The notes beneath the pieces were generated by a model. That model was not told where the DNA came from. It did no database searches and saw only the letters and a list, made by a program, of their open reading frames with translations. A program made the translations under genes and the position numbers. A stretch of 64,000 bases of DNA from Faucicola osloensis_C (GTDB lineage: Bacteria; Pseudomonadota; Gammaproteobacteria; Pseudomonadales; Moraxellaceae), in the NCBI GenBank assembly GCA_019353055.1, contig JABAHL010000009.1, positions 25,908-89,907 on the forward strand, given 5' to 3'. Below, piece by piece: positions 18,408 to 28,072 of the stretch (its first letter is position 1; every line of letters starts with the position of its first letter).

Positions 18408-18803
18408 ATGCAGTGGTTAAAAACATGCCTATCGCTGTTTTTATCGTTTGCTATCCTTTTAGTAGGATCGGCTGCTGCTGCTTCGTCTGTACATAAGTGG
18501 TGTTTAATGCCATCTGAACAGATGCAACCTATACCAATGGAAGCATCTCAAAATCAGGATACAATGCACACTGATGGTATGAAAATAGAGACAAAGGCCA
18601 AAAAATCTTTACATGATCCATCCTGTATGTCTGAGCAAGATTGCATTATGTCTTTTGCCAAAATTGCGTACGCCAGTGATCCTCAAAGCATTTTGCACTC
18701 AACGGTATTCTCACCCGTAGAGCGATCAGTCTTTTATTTTCCAGATCAAAATCTTCCTGCTCCATACCCTTCAGGTTTATGGAAGCCCCCACGCTCTAAC
18801 TAA
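18408..18803 (+). CDS. Small exported Met/His-containing protein at head of the cus operon
   Basis: Not assigned to a named family. The frame is open from 18360, but ATG 18408 starts a clear signal peptide (MQWLKTCLSLFLSFAILLVG, cleavage near AAAASS), giving 132 aa. The mature part has a scattered Met/His/Cys-rich stretch (CLMPSEQMQPIPMEAS, then MHTDGMK) that could bind Cu(I)/Ag(I), and two further Cys (CMSEQDC). It lies 80 bp before the outer-membrane factor gene, in the same direction. Location and composition suggest a periplasmic metal-handling accessory of the cus system; the role is inference. Confidence 0.6.
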   Translation: MQWLKTCLSLFLSFAILLVGSAAAASSVHKWCLMPSEQMQPIPMEASQNQDTMHTDGMKIETKAKKSLHDPSCMSEQDCIMSFAKIAYASDPQSILHSTVFSPVERSVFYFPDQNLPAPYPSGLWKPPRSN

Positions 18804-18883
18804 TTTGATAATTCTTCGTCATTCATAGAGTTTTCTATGGATGTTCTACACGTGCGCGTGTATATCATTTTAGAGCTAAAAAT

Positions 18884-20188
18884 ATGAAATTTTATAAAGA
18901 AAAGCTATCTCGCAGGGTGAGATGGCAGATAGCTACGATCTGTTTCTCTTTGATCTATGGTCAAGCTTATGCCGAGCCACTGACATTGGATACAGCTTTG
19001 AAGCTTGCTGAGCAATATGCACCTACCCTAAGAGCAAATAGGGCTCAGATTGAGGGAGCTGAGAATATGGTTTCAGCTTCAGGTATTTTACCCAACCCTA
19101 AACTATTTGTGGGCTTAGATAATTACCCTATATCTGGTGATGCTGCATGGTCAATCACACAAGATGGCATGACCATGCAGAAAATTGGCGTTATGCAAGA
19201 TTTTCCAAACCGCGCCAAAAGACAAGCCGAGGTCGAGTTAGCAAAAGCTGAATTGGGTTCAGTCACTGCTCAAACTGAGATTCTACGTATTGAGTTACGA
19301 CAGAAAGTCGCAACCGCTTGGCTTAAGCGTTTTTATCTTGAGCGTAAATTGGCGCTATACGATGAACTGTTTTCAGAGAATCGATTACTTTCTCAGATGA
19401 CCCAAACACAGGTCACCTCTGGTCGGACAATGGTTGCTGATGCACTTGATCCAAGACTTGAAAGTAATGTTCTACTCGATCAAAAAGATGATTTACTTCG
19501 AGATTTAAAAAAGGCCAAGTTAGAACTACATCGACTGGTAAGTGCAGAACCAACTGAAAACATCTCTCAAATTGAAACCTTATCTACCCAAGCACCAATA
19601 ATCTCTCTTGATACATCAAAGTTGTATCATCACTTGCACCAACATCCTGAGTTAAAAGCTTATCAGGCTGAAAAGAAAACGGCTGAAGCAAAACTTAGGC
19701 AAGCTCAAGCTTTGCAAAAACCAGATTGGGGCATTGAGTTTGCTTATCAGCATCGAGAACCTGAGTTTGGCGATATGATCGGTGTGCAACTGACAACTGA
19801 ACTCCCTGTTTTTTCAAAAAAACAGAGTGGTCCACTCATTCAAGCAGCTTTAGCTGAACAAAACCAGATTACTGCCGATCAAGAGGTTAAGTATCGTGAA
19901 TATCTCACCTTGTTAGATGAAGGGTTATCTGATCTTGACGCTCTTGACCAACAAATTAATCGCACGATGCAAAAGAGTATTCCTCTTGCCAAACAAAAAG
20001 TGAATTTACAGTTAGCAAGTTATCAAGCGGGGAAAACTAATTTGACCAATATCATTGTTGCCCGACAAGCTCTTCTAGAACAACGATTGCGTCTCATTGA
20101 TCTCCAACAACAACAGGCTGTGACTAAAGCCCAACTTTATTTTGCCTTTGAAGAACCAACCTTAAACTATGTTGAGGAGCAACCATAA
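18884..20188 (+). CDS. cusC: TolC-family outer-membrane factor (CusC-like)
   Basis: Outer-membrane channel of the tripartite Cu/Ag efflux pump. The 434-residue protein has a signal peptide ending near ICFSLIYGQAYA, then two TolC/OEP repeats. The first starts LDTALKLAEQYAPTLRANRA; the second includes ELKAYQAEKKTAEAKLRQAQ and TTELPVFSKKQSGPLIQAAL. Long helical segments fit the alpha-barrel. It ends at 20188, where cusB begins (1-bp overlap), giving a compact cusCBA operon. It is closest in layout to CzcC/CusC of Acinetobacter-type metal RND systems. Confidence 0.9.
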   Translation: MKFYKEKLSRRVRWQIATICFSLIYGQAYAEPLTLDTALKLAEQYAPTLRANRAQIEGAENMVSASGILPNPKLFVGLDNYPISGDAAWSITQDGMTMQKIGVMQDFPNRAKRQAEVELAKAELGSVTAQTEILRIELRQKVATAWLKRFYLERKLALYDELFSENRLLSQMTQTQVTSGRTMVADALDPRLESNVLLDQKDDLLRDLKKAKLELHRLVSAEPTENISQIETLSTQAPIISLDTSKLYHHLHQHPELKAYQAEKKTAEAKLRQAQALQKPDWGIEFAYQHREPEFGDMIGVQLTTELPVFSKKQSGPLIQAALAEQNQITADQEVKYREYLTLLDEGLSDLDALDQQINRTMQKSIPLAKQKVNLQLASYQAGKTNLTNIIVARQALLEQRLRLIDLQQQQAVTKAQLYFAFEEPTLNYVEEQP

Positions 20189-21687
20189 TGTTAAAAAATA
20201 AACTGGCAGTGACTGTCATGGGTATTGCTGCAATTAGTTTGGTTGCAGGTGGTGGTGCTGGATATTGGTTTGCACAACAGAACGAGAGTCCTCAATCGAC
20301 ATCGGCAAGTCAGCAACAGGATGCCAAAGTATTGTATTGGTATGACCCTATGAAGCCAGAACAGCGTTTTGATAAGCCAGGCAAGTCTCCATACATGGAT
20401 ATGCCATTGGTGCCTAAATATGCAGACGAAAATACTGCGATGACGGATGAAAGTCGTCCTACAGTCAAAATAGATCCATCTCTTCAACAAAATTTAGCCA
20501 TCCGTTACGGCACAGTTGAACAAGCTGTAATGGGTAATACCTTATTAACCAATGGCATATTACAGGCTAATGAACGGCAAACAGCTATTTTGCAAACCAG
20601 AGCAAGTGGTTTTGTTCAGCGAGTGTATGGGCATGCTGTTGGAGATATGGTAAGGCAAGGGAGTCCTATTGCTGATATTTCAATACCAGAATGGACTGGA
20701 GAGCAAACTGAATTTTTAGCTGTGCTCCGTACTGGAGATCGTTCCCTTATTCAAGCAAGCCGTCAACGTTTGCAGCTTTTAGGAATACCACAAAATGTGA
20801 TTCATCAAGTTGAGCGAACTCGTCGAGTGCAATCTAATATTACGTTAAGTGCTCCAGTGAGTGGATTTATTGATTCACTAGAAGTCCGCAATGGTATGGC
20901 TTTGGCTATGGGACAAACCTTGGCCACAATTAAAGGTATCAACCCGATTTGGCTAGAGGCAGCCGTTCCTGAAAAACAAATTGCTGGAATCAAACGAGGT
21001 ATGAGTGTAGAGGCCAATTTTGCTGCTTTTTCTCAAAAAGTAACTGGCAAAGTTATCGACATTTTGCCTACCTTAGATACAACATCAAGAACTATTAAAG
21101 TTCGGATTGAATTACCAAATCCTAGTGGTCAACTTAAGCCAGGGATGTTTGCTTCTGTCAATATAATAAATAATCCCCAAAGCAGTTTGGTTGTACCAGA
21201 GCAAGCTGTTATACGGACAGGTACTCGGAATGTTGTCATTGTGGCTCATGAGCAAGGACGTTTTGAACCAGTTGTTGTACAGTTAGGGCAAAGTGATGGC
21301 AATAAAATTGCAGTCCTGCAAGGGTTGAAAGCTGGTCAGAGAGTAGTGATTTCAGGACAATTTCTGATTGATTCTGAAGCAAATTTGCAAGGCGTATTGG
21401 ATAAGCTCAACACTAGGCAACCAATTGCATCATCTCAAACGATTAAGAGGTCAACATATCAAGGTCTTGGTAAAGTTGAAAAAGTCACAAATCAAGATAT
21501 TACCATTTCACACCAAGCTATTCCTGAGTTGGGCTGGGGTGCTATGACCATGAGCTTTAAACAGCCCGTACAACCATTTACCCGAATTCAGCAAGGTGAC
21601 CAGGTCAACTTTAGTTTTACAAAAGTTGGAGATGCTTACGTTATTTCTGACATTTCCAAGATGTCTATGGCATCTTTGAAGAACTAA
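20188..21687 (+). CDS. cusB: Periplasmic adaptor of Cu/Ag RND pump with HMBD and CusF-like domains (CusB-like)
   Basis: Membrane-fusion protein linking CusA to CusC. In order: N-terminal anchor (residues 7-30), a heavy-metal-binding domain (YWYDPMKPEQRFDKPGKSPY then MDMPL, 50-74), the barrel-sandwich/lipoyl and beta-barrel domains (LQTRASGFVQRVYGHAVGDM; IKGINPIWLEAAVPEKQIAG), and a C-terminal CusF-like copper-binding fold (about 420-495) with HQAIPELGWGAMTMSF. The fused CusF module is common in such adaptors, and a separate cusF lies downstream. It is 499 aa. The cusA start follows 13 bp after the stop. Confidence 0.92.
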   Translation: MLKNKLAVTVMGIAAISLVAGGGAGYWFAQQNESPQSTSASQQQDAKVLYWYDPMKPEQRFDKPGKSPYMDMPLVPKYADENTAMTDESRPTVKIDPSLQQNLAIRYGTVEQAVMGNTLLTNGILQANERQTAILQTRASGFVQRVYGHAVGDMVRQGSPIADISIPEWTGEQTEFLAVLRTGDRSLIQASRQRLQLLGIPQNVIHQVERTRRVQSNITLSAPVSGFIDSLEVRNGMALAMGQTLATIKGINPIWLEAAVPEKQIAGIKRGMSVEANFAAFSQKVTGKVIDILPTLDTTSRTIKVRIELPNPSGQLKPGMFASVNIINNPQSSLVVPEQAVIRTGTRNVVIVAHEQGRFEPVVVQLGQSDGNKIAVLQGLKAGQRVVISGQFLIDSEANLQGVLDKLNTRQPIASSQTIKRSTYQGLGKVEKVTNQDITISHQAIPELGWGAMTMSFKQPVQPFTRIQQGDQVNFSFTKVGDAYVISDISKMSMASLKN

Positions 21688-21700
21688 CGGGAGAACTATT

Positions 21701-24700
21701 ATGATCGCTCGTATTATTCGCTTTTCTATTACGAATCGAGTATTTGTATTACTAGCTGCTTTAGTTCTGGCTATCTGGGGGACTTGGGCTGTTAAAAATA
21801 CTCCTGTTGATGCTTTACCAGATTTATCTGACGTACAAGTCATTGTACGAACTAATTTTCCCGGTCAGGCACCACAGATTGTTGAAAATCAGGTGACCTA
21901 TCCTTTAACAACAACCATGTTATCGGTGCCCGGTGTTAAAACTGTTCGCGGTTATTCTTTTTTTGGTGATTCATTTGTATATGTCATTTTTGATGAACAT
22001 ACCGATCTTTATTGGGCCCGTTCGCGTGTATTGGAATATCTAAATCAGATTCAGGGAAGAATTCCTGCAAATGCGAAATCTTCATTAGGGCCAGATGCCA
22101 CAGGCGTTGGCTGGGTTTATGAATATGCGTTAGTTGATCCAACAGGACAACATGACCTTGCACAACTGAGAAGCATACAAGACTGGTTTTTAAAGTATGA
22201 ACTAAAGACATTACCCAATGTGGCTGAAGTTGCCACGATTGGGGGAATGGTGAAGCAATATCAGGTTGTCTTAGACCCAAGCAAAATGGCGGCTTTAGGT
22301 GTTACACAAAACAATGTCATTGAAGCGATTCAAAAGGCTAATCAGGAAACTGGTGGTTCAGTCCTTGAAATGGCTGAAACTGAATATATGGTACGAGCTT
22401 CTGGTTATTTAAAAACTTTAGATGATTTTCGCCAGATTCCACTACGAACAAATAGTTTGGGTGTTCCTGTTTCTTTAGGTGATGTTGCAACAATTCAACT
22501 CGGACCGGAAATGCGTCGTGGTATCACTGAGCTGAATGGACAAGGTGAAACTGTTGGCGGTGTTGTGATTTTACGGGCCGGTAAGAATGCACGTGAAACG
22601 ATTACTGCTGTGAAAGCAAAACTGGCTGAATTGCAACAAAGTTTACCTAAAGGAGTGCAAGTTGTTCCTGTATATGATCGCAGTAAACTGATTGATCGGG
22701 CAGTCGAGAATCTCAGTCATAAATTAATTGAAGAATTTATTGTGGTGGCTTTAGTCTGTGTACTTTTCCTCTGGCATTTACGATCAGCAATGGTAGCTAT
22801 TGTTTCTTTACCACTTGGGATTTTGTCGGCTTTCTTAGTCATGTACTATCAGGGCCTAAATGCCAATATCATGTCACTGGGGGGGATTGCCATTGCTATT
22901 GGCGCTATGGTTGATGCAGCGGTTGTGATGGTTGAAAATGCACATAAGCATATAGAGACTTGGCAGCATGAACATCCCAATCAAGTATTAGAAACTCAAG
23001 CACGCTGGAATATTATTGCCCGTTCCGCCAGTGAAGTTGGTCCTGCTTTATTTTTTTGCTTACTTATCATTACCTTATCTTTTATTCCTATTTTTACTTT
23101 ACAGGCACAAGAAGGACGTTTGTTCTCGCCTCTGGCGTTTACCAAAACCTATGCCATGGCAGCGGCAGCTGGTTTATCCATTACCCTGATTCCTGTTTTA
23201 ATGGGTTATTGGATTCGAGGGAAATTACCTTCTGAACAGCGTAATCCACTGAACCGTTTTCTGATCAAAATATACAGCCCTATGTTGGATAAGGTTTTAG
23301 CTCATCCAAAGACAATTTTACTTGGTGCATTGCTAATTTTCCTTATTAGTCTTTTCCCTTTAACACGGTTAGGTGGGGAGTTTCTACCCAATATGGATGA
23401 AGGTGATTTACTGTATATGCCTTCAGCTTTACCGGGATTGTCCGCAGCAAAAGCTTCTGAGCTACTCCAACAGACTGATCGAATGATTAAAACCGTTCCT
23501 GAAGTTGCAACAGTATTCGGTAAAGCAGGGAGAGCTGAGTCAGCCACAGATTCTGCACCATTAGAAATGTTTGAAACCACGATTCAGTTCAAACCACGGT
23601 CTGAATGGCGTTCAGGTATGACACCTGACAAATTAGTAAAAGAACTGGATAAAGCAGTTCAAGTACCGGGTTTAACGAATATTTGGGTGCCACCTATTCG
23701 TAACCGGATTGATATGTTGGCAACTGGGGTGAAAAGTCCAATCGGGATTAAGATTTCAGCAAATGATCTGCAAGATATTGATCGGGTAGCACAGCAAATT
23801 GAACAAGTGGCTAAACAGGTGCCCGGAGTTAGCTCGGCTTTGGCTGAACGACTCACAGGTGGTCGATATGTTGATGTCGATATTAACCGTATGCAGGCTG
23901 CACGATATGGCCTCAATATCAACGATGTGCAGCAAATTGTATCATTTGCGATTGGCGGGGAAAATATTGGTGAAACTGTTGAGGGATTAGCAAGATATCC
24001 TATTAATGTACGTTATCCACGAGAGATTCGAGACTCATTGGAAGCTTTGAGAAATTTACCGATTGTAACTGAATCTGGACAACAAATTGTATTAAGTAGT
24101 GTTGCCAATATTCAAATTACAGATGGCCCTCCAATGCTGAAGAGCGAAAATTCCCGCCCTAGTGGTTGGGTTTATGTAGACGTACAAGGACGTGACTTAG
24201 CTTCGGTTGTACAAGATTTGAAGCAGTCTATTGATCAAAAAGTAAAACGCTCCTCTGCCATGAGCATTAGCTATTCAGGGCAATTTGAGTTTATGGAGCG
24301 TGCGAATGCTCGCTTAAAAGTTGTTATTCCAATTACTTTGATGATTATTTTTCTATTGCTCTATTTGATTTTTAGGCAAGTACAAGATGCTGTTCTGATT
24401 ATGGCAACACTACCTTTTGCGTTGATTGGTGGTATTTGGGCTATGTACTTGAGTGATTATCACTTTTCGGTTGCGATTGCTGTTGGTTTTATTGCACTTG
24501 CTGGTGTTGCCGCAGAGTTTGGTGTAGTCATGTTGTTCTATTTAAAGCAAGCAATTGAGCATGCACAGCAAAGCCTATCTTCTTCAACGGCATCCTTAAC
24601 AGAGCAACAACTCAATGATGCAATCCGAACAGGAGCTGTACTACGCGTTCGTCCTAAAGCCATGACGGTTGCCGTCATTTTGGCAGGCTTAATTCCTATA

Positions 24701-24850
24701 CTTTTAGGGACTGGGACAGGTTCTGAATTGATGAGCCGTATTGCTTTACCTATGGTTGGGGGCATGATTTCAGCTCCTCTACTGTCAATGTTTGTTATCC
24801 CGGCTGTATATCAGCTTTTAATCAAAAGAAAACTATCAAAACATAGGTAG
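21701..24850 (+). CDS. cusA: Cu(I)/Ag(I) efflux RND transporter (CusA/CzcA family)
   Basis: Inner-membrane proton antiporter of the heavy-metal-efflux RND class. At 1049 aa it has the usual length with 12 predicted TM helices. TM1 is followed by the DALPDLSDVQV motif typical of HME-RND pumps. The family segments GGIAIAIGAMVDAAVVMVEN (TM4 region with the proton-relay Asp), EFLPNMDEGDLLYMP, PPIRNRIDMLATGVKSPIGI and AVAVGFIALAGVAAEFGVV-like TM10 sequence are present. Met residues in the porter domain and the CusF partners favour monovalent Cu/Ag over Zn/Co/Cd. Confidence 0.93.
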   Translation: MIARIIRFSITNRVFVLLAALVLAIWGTWAVKNTPVDALPDLSDVQVIVRTNFPGQAPQIVENQVTYPLTTTMLSVPGVKTVRGYSFFGDSFVYVIFDEHTDLYWARSRVLEYLNQIQGRIPANAKSSLGPDATGVGWVYEYALVDPTGQHDLAQLRSIQDWFLKYELKTLPNVAEVATIGGMVKQYQVVLDPSKMAALGVTQNNVIEAIQKANQETGGSVLEMAETEYMVRASGYLKTLDDFRQIPLRTNSLGVPVSLGDVATIQLGPEMRRGITELNGQGETVGGVVILRAGKNARETITAVKAKLAELQQSLPKGVQVVPVYDRSKLIDRAVENLSHKLIEEFIVVALVCVLFLWHLRSAMVAIVSLPLGILSAFLVMYYQGLNANIMSLGGIAIAIGAMVDAAVVMVENAHKHIETWQHEHPNQVLETQARWNIIARSASEVGPALFFCLLIITLSFIPIFTLQAQEGRLFSPLAFTKTYAMAAAAGLSITLIPVLMGYWIRGKLPSEQRNPLNRFLIKIYSPMLDKVLAHPKTILLGALLIFLISLFPLTRLGGEFLPNMDEGDLLYMPSALPGLSAAKASELLQQTDRMIKTVPEVATVFGKAGRAESATDSAPLEMFETTIQFKPRSEWRSGMTPDKLVKELDKAVQVPGLTNIWVPPIRNRIDMLATGVKSPIGIKISANDLQDIDRVAQQIEQVAKQVPGVSSALAERLTGGRYVDVDINRMQAARYGLNINDVQQIVSFAIGGENIGETVEGLARYPINVRYPREIRDSLEALRNLPIVTESGQQIVLSSVANIQITDGPPMLKSENSRPSGWVYVDVQGRDLASVVQDLKQSIDQKVKRSSAMSISYSGQFEFMERANARLKVVIPITLMIIFLLLYLIFRQVQDAVLIMATLPFALIGGIWAMYLSDYHFSVAIAVGFIALAGVAAEFGVVMLFYLKQAIEHAQQSLSSSTASLTEQQLNDAIRTGAVLRVRPKAMTVAVILAGLIPILLGTGTGSELMSRIALPMVGGMISAPLLSMFVIPAVYQLLIKRKLSKHR

Positions 24851-24881
24851 TTTTATTATCTCACCCAAAAGAGGTTTTATT

Positions 24882-25247
24882 ATGTTGAAATTCATGAAAA
24901 TTATTGCTCTTGTTACCACTATTGCTGCATTAAGCGCATGTAGTAAAAATGAAGCATCAGAGCAGAAGAAAGCAGACGCACCTATGGAGCAGATGAATAA
25001 GGAGTCTTCTACCGCTACAACGGCTCAAGCCATTGGCGTGATTACTGCTATTGATACGAAAGAAAATATTTTAACACTCGACCATGAAGCAATTCCTGCG
25101 ATTAATTGGCCAGCAATGAAGATGGGCTTTAAAGTTGCTGACCCATCCTTATTAAATGGTTTAACTGTAGGAGATAAAGTTGACTTTGAATTAAAAGCAG
25201 AAGGAGAAAATTATATAATCATCGCTGTAAAGCCTAAGAATTCATAA
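24882..25247 (+). CDS. cusF: Copper-binding CusF-like lipoprotein
   Basis: Periplasmic Cu(I)/Ag(I) chaperone feeding the CusCBA pump. The 121-residue protein has a lipobox (ALSAC, Cys20), so it is likely tethered to a membrane, unlike E. coli CusF, which is soluble. The OB-fold metal site is conserved: LDHEAIPAINWPAMKMGF supplies His68, Trp76, Met79 and Met81, the His-Met-Met site with cation-pi Trp of CusF. A Met-rich linker (MEQMNKESS) follows the anchor. It starts 31 bp after cusA and is followed by a terminator. Confidence 0.92.
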   Translation: MLKFMKIIALVTTIAALSACSKNEASEQKKADAPMEQMNKESSTATTAQAIGVITAIDTKENILTLDHEAIPAINWPAMKMGFKVADPSLLNGLTVGDKVDFELKAEGENYIIIAVKPKNS

Positions 25248-25262
25248 TGTACTAGTATATGG

Positions 25263-25303
25263 TGCCAATAGTGCTATATCCTTTAGACGCTATTGGCATT
25301 TTT
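25263..25303 (+). terminator. Rho-independent terminator after cusF
   Basis: The stem arms TGCCAATAG (25263-25271) and CTATTGGCA (25290-25298) are separated by an 18-nt loop and followed by TTTTT. It closes the cus operon. Confidence 0.75.
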
Positions 25304-25428
25304 ATATAAGGTAGTTCTAAAAATTCTAGTTAATTCTTGAACGTTATTTTATCAATTCCTATCTTTCTTAAAGCATTCAATAAAGTTGACTCACCTTCAG
25401 TGAGCCCTTTTGTATTTGAATGTCGAAA

Positions 25429-25635
25429 TATGAACCGTCCCGGGATTGTCGGAGACCCAAAACTCTGAGACAATACCCTTATGAAAACCAAACAATACTC
25501 AACTGAAATTAAGACTCGAGCCGTCGAATTACTCATCGAATCACAAAAAGATTATCCCTCACTCTGGGCAGCCATACAAGCCATTGCTCCGAAGTTTGGC
25601 TGTACCCCTGAAACCCTTCGTTCATGGCATCAAAA
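25429..25635 (+). pseudogene. Left-end fragment of an IS3-family element (orfA start)
   Basis: Begins TGAACCGTCCCGGGATTG like the IS at 16549, followed by an orfA start encoding MKTKQYSTEIKTRAVELLIE and ending at LRSWHQK. An IS66 end (GTAAGCATCC) cuts it at 25636. No orfB remains. The DNA matches the first copy well but not perfectly, so it is a separate insertion. Confidence 0.85.
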
Positions 25636-25818
25636 GTAAGCATCCGACCATCCCATCTACCACCATTCTAAAAAATACGAGATAGTGCCCACTTATTTTT
25701 AAGTAGGCACTAAAATGGCACAGACAAACACAACCAAACCAAAACGACGGACATACAGCAAAGAACTCAAGGCCTATCTCGTAGAACAAGCCTTAACAGG
25801 CAAACGCTCGATTGCTAG
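25636..25818. mobile_element. IS66-family end fragment (tnpA side)
   Basis: Starts with the IS66 terminal repeat GTAAGCATCCGACCATCC and is an inverted copy of the right end of the complete element (28400-28582), including the first ~35 codons of tnpA up to RSIA. The complete IS66 truncates it at 25819. This shows two IS66 copies in head-to-head nesting. Confidence 0.82.
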
Positions 25819-25837
25819 GTAAGCATCCGACCAACCC

Positions 25838-27634
25838 CTATTGCATTTTCCAAACATGAGGCAGGAGCTCATCAATATCCTTATCTTTATGGGTAGGCAG
25901 ACGTTTAAGCACATCAGACAAGTAGGCATAAACATCCAACCCATTCAAACGAGCCGACTGGATAAGCGACATAATCACCGCAGCACGCTGCCCACTTTTA
26001 AGCGATCCTGCGAATAACCAATTCTTACGCCCGAGCGCCCAAGGACGCATCTCTGCCCCTTGCGAAGCAGTGCTTCTCATATCAATCGGCAAACTGCCAT
26101 CCTCAAGATAACGTGTCAGAGCTTGCCACCGTTTTAAGCAATACTCGATTGCTTTGGTAATACTTGCGTTCTTGGTTGTGCCTAACCTTTTTTCCTGTAA
26201 CCAATGATATAACGCTTTGGCAATCGGTTTTGCGTGTTGTTGCCTGATGGCTACTACCGTTGTAGCGACTCTAGGGCTTGGCGTCTCATTTTTCTCAAAT
26301 AACGCATCAATCTGGCATTCAACCGCATACAGCTTTTGAAATAATGCCAACGCTTCATGAGCCACCAAACTCTGACCCTTGATATGAAGCTCATGGAATT
26401 TACGTCTGGCATGAGCCATACAGCCGACTTCGATAACCGCTTGCTTTTGATTAAACAAACACTTATAGCCATTATAATCATCGCAAATGAGCTGACCCTG
26501 CCACTTATCTAAAAAGGCTTTGGGGTGTTCATTCCGCCTACTTTCGGCAAAGTCATACACCACCGCTTTAAAACCACCATAGCTTTGACAATGTTGTGGG
26601 GTCAGATACGCCCAAACATAGCCTTGCTTTAACTTACCCTTATTGTTATTAAACTTTAAAATATTGACAGGGGTTTCATCGGCATGCAGAATCGGTTGGG
26701 TTAATAGTAATTCATGTAAGCGTTTCACCAATGGCTCAAGGGCGACACCACAGCGTCCCACCCAGTCTGCCATTGTTGAGTCGGATAAATGCACGCCACT
26801 TCGCCCATAGATTAGGCTTTGACGGTATAGTGGCTGATGATCAGCAAATTTGCTAATGATGATATGGGCTAGTAGCTCAGCGGTGGCAATGCTTTTAACG
26901 ATGACCCCCGCAGGGACTTTGGCTTGAATTAGGCGGTGATTTTGGTTTTGGGTGTCGTCAATTGGCTGTTTGCTAAAAGATTGACGTTGGCAATGCTGAC
27001 AAGCGTATTTGGGATAGATGTGGCGTTCACGGTAAAAGCAAGCAGGGATAAGTCCGAGTTTGTCTTGTACGTCTTCGCCAATTTGTTTCATTTGACAGCC
27101 ACAACCACAAGTGATTGATTCAGGCTCATGAATGATGGTTCGGACTTCTAGGTTATCAGGGATGACAATACGCCGCTCGCGTTTGGGTTTCGCTGGTTTG
27201 TTGTCATCTGAGTTTGTGTCGGTTTGCTTACTTTCACTTTGGGTGATAAGCATTTGGCTATCTGTATTGACCGATTCGTTTGTCGATGCAGTATGGCTGT
27301 CGCTATCAAGCTCGGCTTGAGCATTGTCTTTAATTTGTTCAAGGGCAGATAGGTCTTCTAGAGCAGATTCTTTGCCCAAATGGTCTTGTTTGGGCGTTAA
27401 TGCTTCGTTCTTTTGTCCAAATAGTTGGTGAATGAGCAGTTTTTGTTTTTCGATGAGATGTTCGATTTGAACCTGATAGGCTTTAAGCTGCTTTTCGTAT
27501 TGTTGCTGCTGCTCTTTTAGACGCTGTTGATACGCATCTTGCTGCTGTTTTTGTTGTTGTTCAAGCAGGGCTATTTTAGCCAATAGTTCAGCGTAGCTAG
27601 GGTCGGTTAGGTCGGTTGGGCTGTGATCGGTCAT
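25838..27634 (-). CDS. tnpC: IS66-family transposase TnpC
   Basis: DDE transposase of IS66 elements, 598 aa. A coiled-coil N-terminus rich in Gln (residues 20-75) is followed by a zinc-finger-like region (ITCGCGCQMKQIG ... PKYACQHCQRQSF), then the catalytic core with HADETPVN (first Asp region) and CDDYNGYKCLF (second). The third acidic region normally reads D-N-N-x-x-E-N before RPWALGRKNW. Here it reads IDMRSTASQGAEMRPWALGR, an in-frame palindromic segment (26059-26080) replacing the Asn pair and shifting the Glu. Reading frame is intact, but catalysis is doubtful. Confidence 0.88.
   Translation of the reverse strand: MTDHSPTDLTDPSYAELLAKIALLEQQQKQQQDAYQQRLKEQQQQYEKQLKAYQVQIEHLIEKQKLLIHQLFGQKNEALTPKQDHLGKESALEDLSALEQIKDNAQAELDSDSHTASTNESVNTDSQMLITQSESKQTDTNSDDNKPAKPKRERRIVIPDNLEVRTIIHEPESITCGCGCQMKQIGEDVQDKLGLIPACFYRERHIYPKYACQHCQRQSFSKQPIDDTQNQNHRLIQAKVPAGVIVKSIATAELLAHIIISKFADHQPLYRQSLIYGRSGVHLSDSTMADWVGRCGVALEPLVKRLHELLLTQPILHADETPVNILKFNNNKGKLKQGYVWAYLTPQHCQSYGGFKAVVYDFAESRRNEHPKAFLDKWQGQLICDDYNGYKCLFNQKQAVIEVGCMAHARRKFHELHIKGQSLVAHEALALFQKLYAVECQIDALFEKNETPSPRVATTVVAIRQQHAKPIAKALYHWLQEKRLGTTKNASITKAIEYCLKRWQALTRYLEDGSLPIDMRSTASQGAEMRPWALGRKNWLFAGSLKSGQRAAVIMSLIQSARLNGLDVYAYLSDVLKRLPTHKDKDIDELLPHVWKMQ
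26059..26080 (-). repeat. Short palindromic insert P8 in IS66 tnpC
   Basis: Read on the gene strand, ATGAGAAGCACTGCTTCGCA contains the GAAGCACTGCTTC core. It sits in frame at the third catalytic residue motif of TnpC. Confidence 0.7.
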
Positions 27635-27709
27635 GGCGCTATGTTGCCATAACCACTATAGCTTGTCAGCGAGTTGGTTGTGATAGTGGGAATTTTTTAA
27701 TGTTATGAT

Positions 27710-28072
27710 TCAGATGACGGGGGTGAGTATCTCTTTGTCTAAGTTGTGCCAAGCTAATCCGCTGATAAGGGCGTTAAATTGTTGTTGATTGATGGCAAAC
27801 CCTGTGTTTTGGTTGGATTGGCTGTGATGTCGCATGAGACGTTCACTGAGTCCATGAAATTTGCTGTCATCTAGAGTTCGGCTACACAGCCAAACGCCTA
27901 GTCCGTCATGAATGAGCACTTTTAGCCGTGTCCCTGTTTTGTTGTAAAATAGGTAGGCACAGTGCGGTTTGATACCATGGTGTTTTTCTAGAATAAAGGC
28001 GAGTAGTTTGTTGCTGCCACTTCGCATGTCCATGGCTGTCGTGGATAGCCAGATTTGGTTGATTTGTATCAT
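27710..28072 (-). CDS. tnpB: IS66 accessory protein TnpB
   Basis: IS66 Orf2-type protein of 120 aa required for transposition of IS66 elements. Recognised by MDMRSGSNKLLAFI, YLFYNKTGTRLKVLIHDGLG and WLCSRTLDDSKF, which match the family's D-M-R-x-G and K-[IV]-L-x-x-D-x-x-G motifs. It overlaps tnpA by 4 bp and precedes tnpC by 75 bp. Confidence 0.85.
   Translation of the reverse strand: MIQINQIWLSTTAMDMRSGSNKLLAFILEKHHGIKPHCAYLFYNKTGTRLKVLIHDGLGVWLCSRTLDDSKFHGLSERLMRHHSQSNQNTGFAINQQQFNALISGLAWHNLDKEILTPVI

Noticed and set aside
20191..24765. Several antisense frames of 70-110 codons across the cus genes
   Set aside because: They mirror the coding of cusB and cusA, are Cys/Arg-rich and lack start signals.
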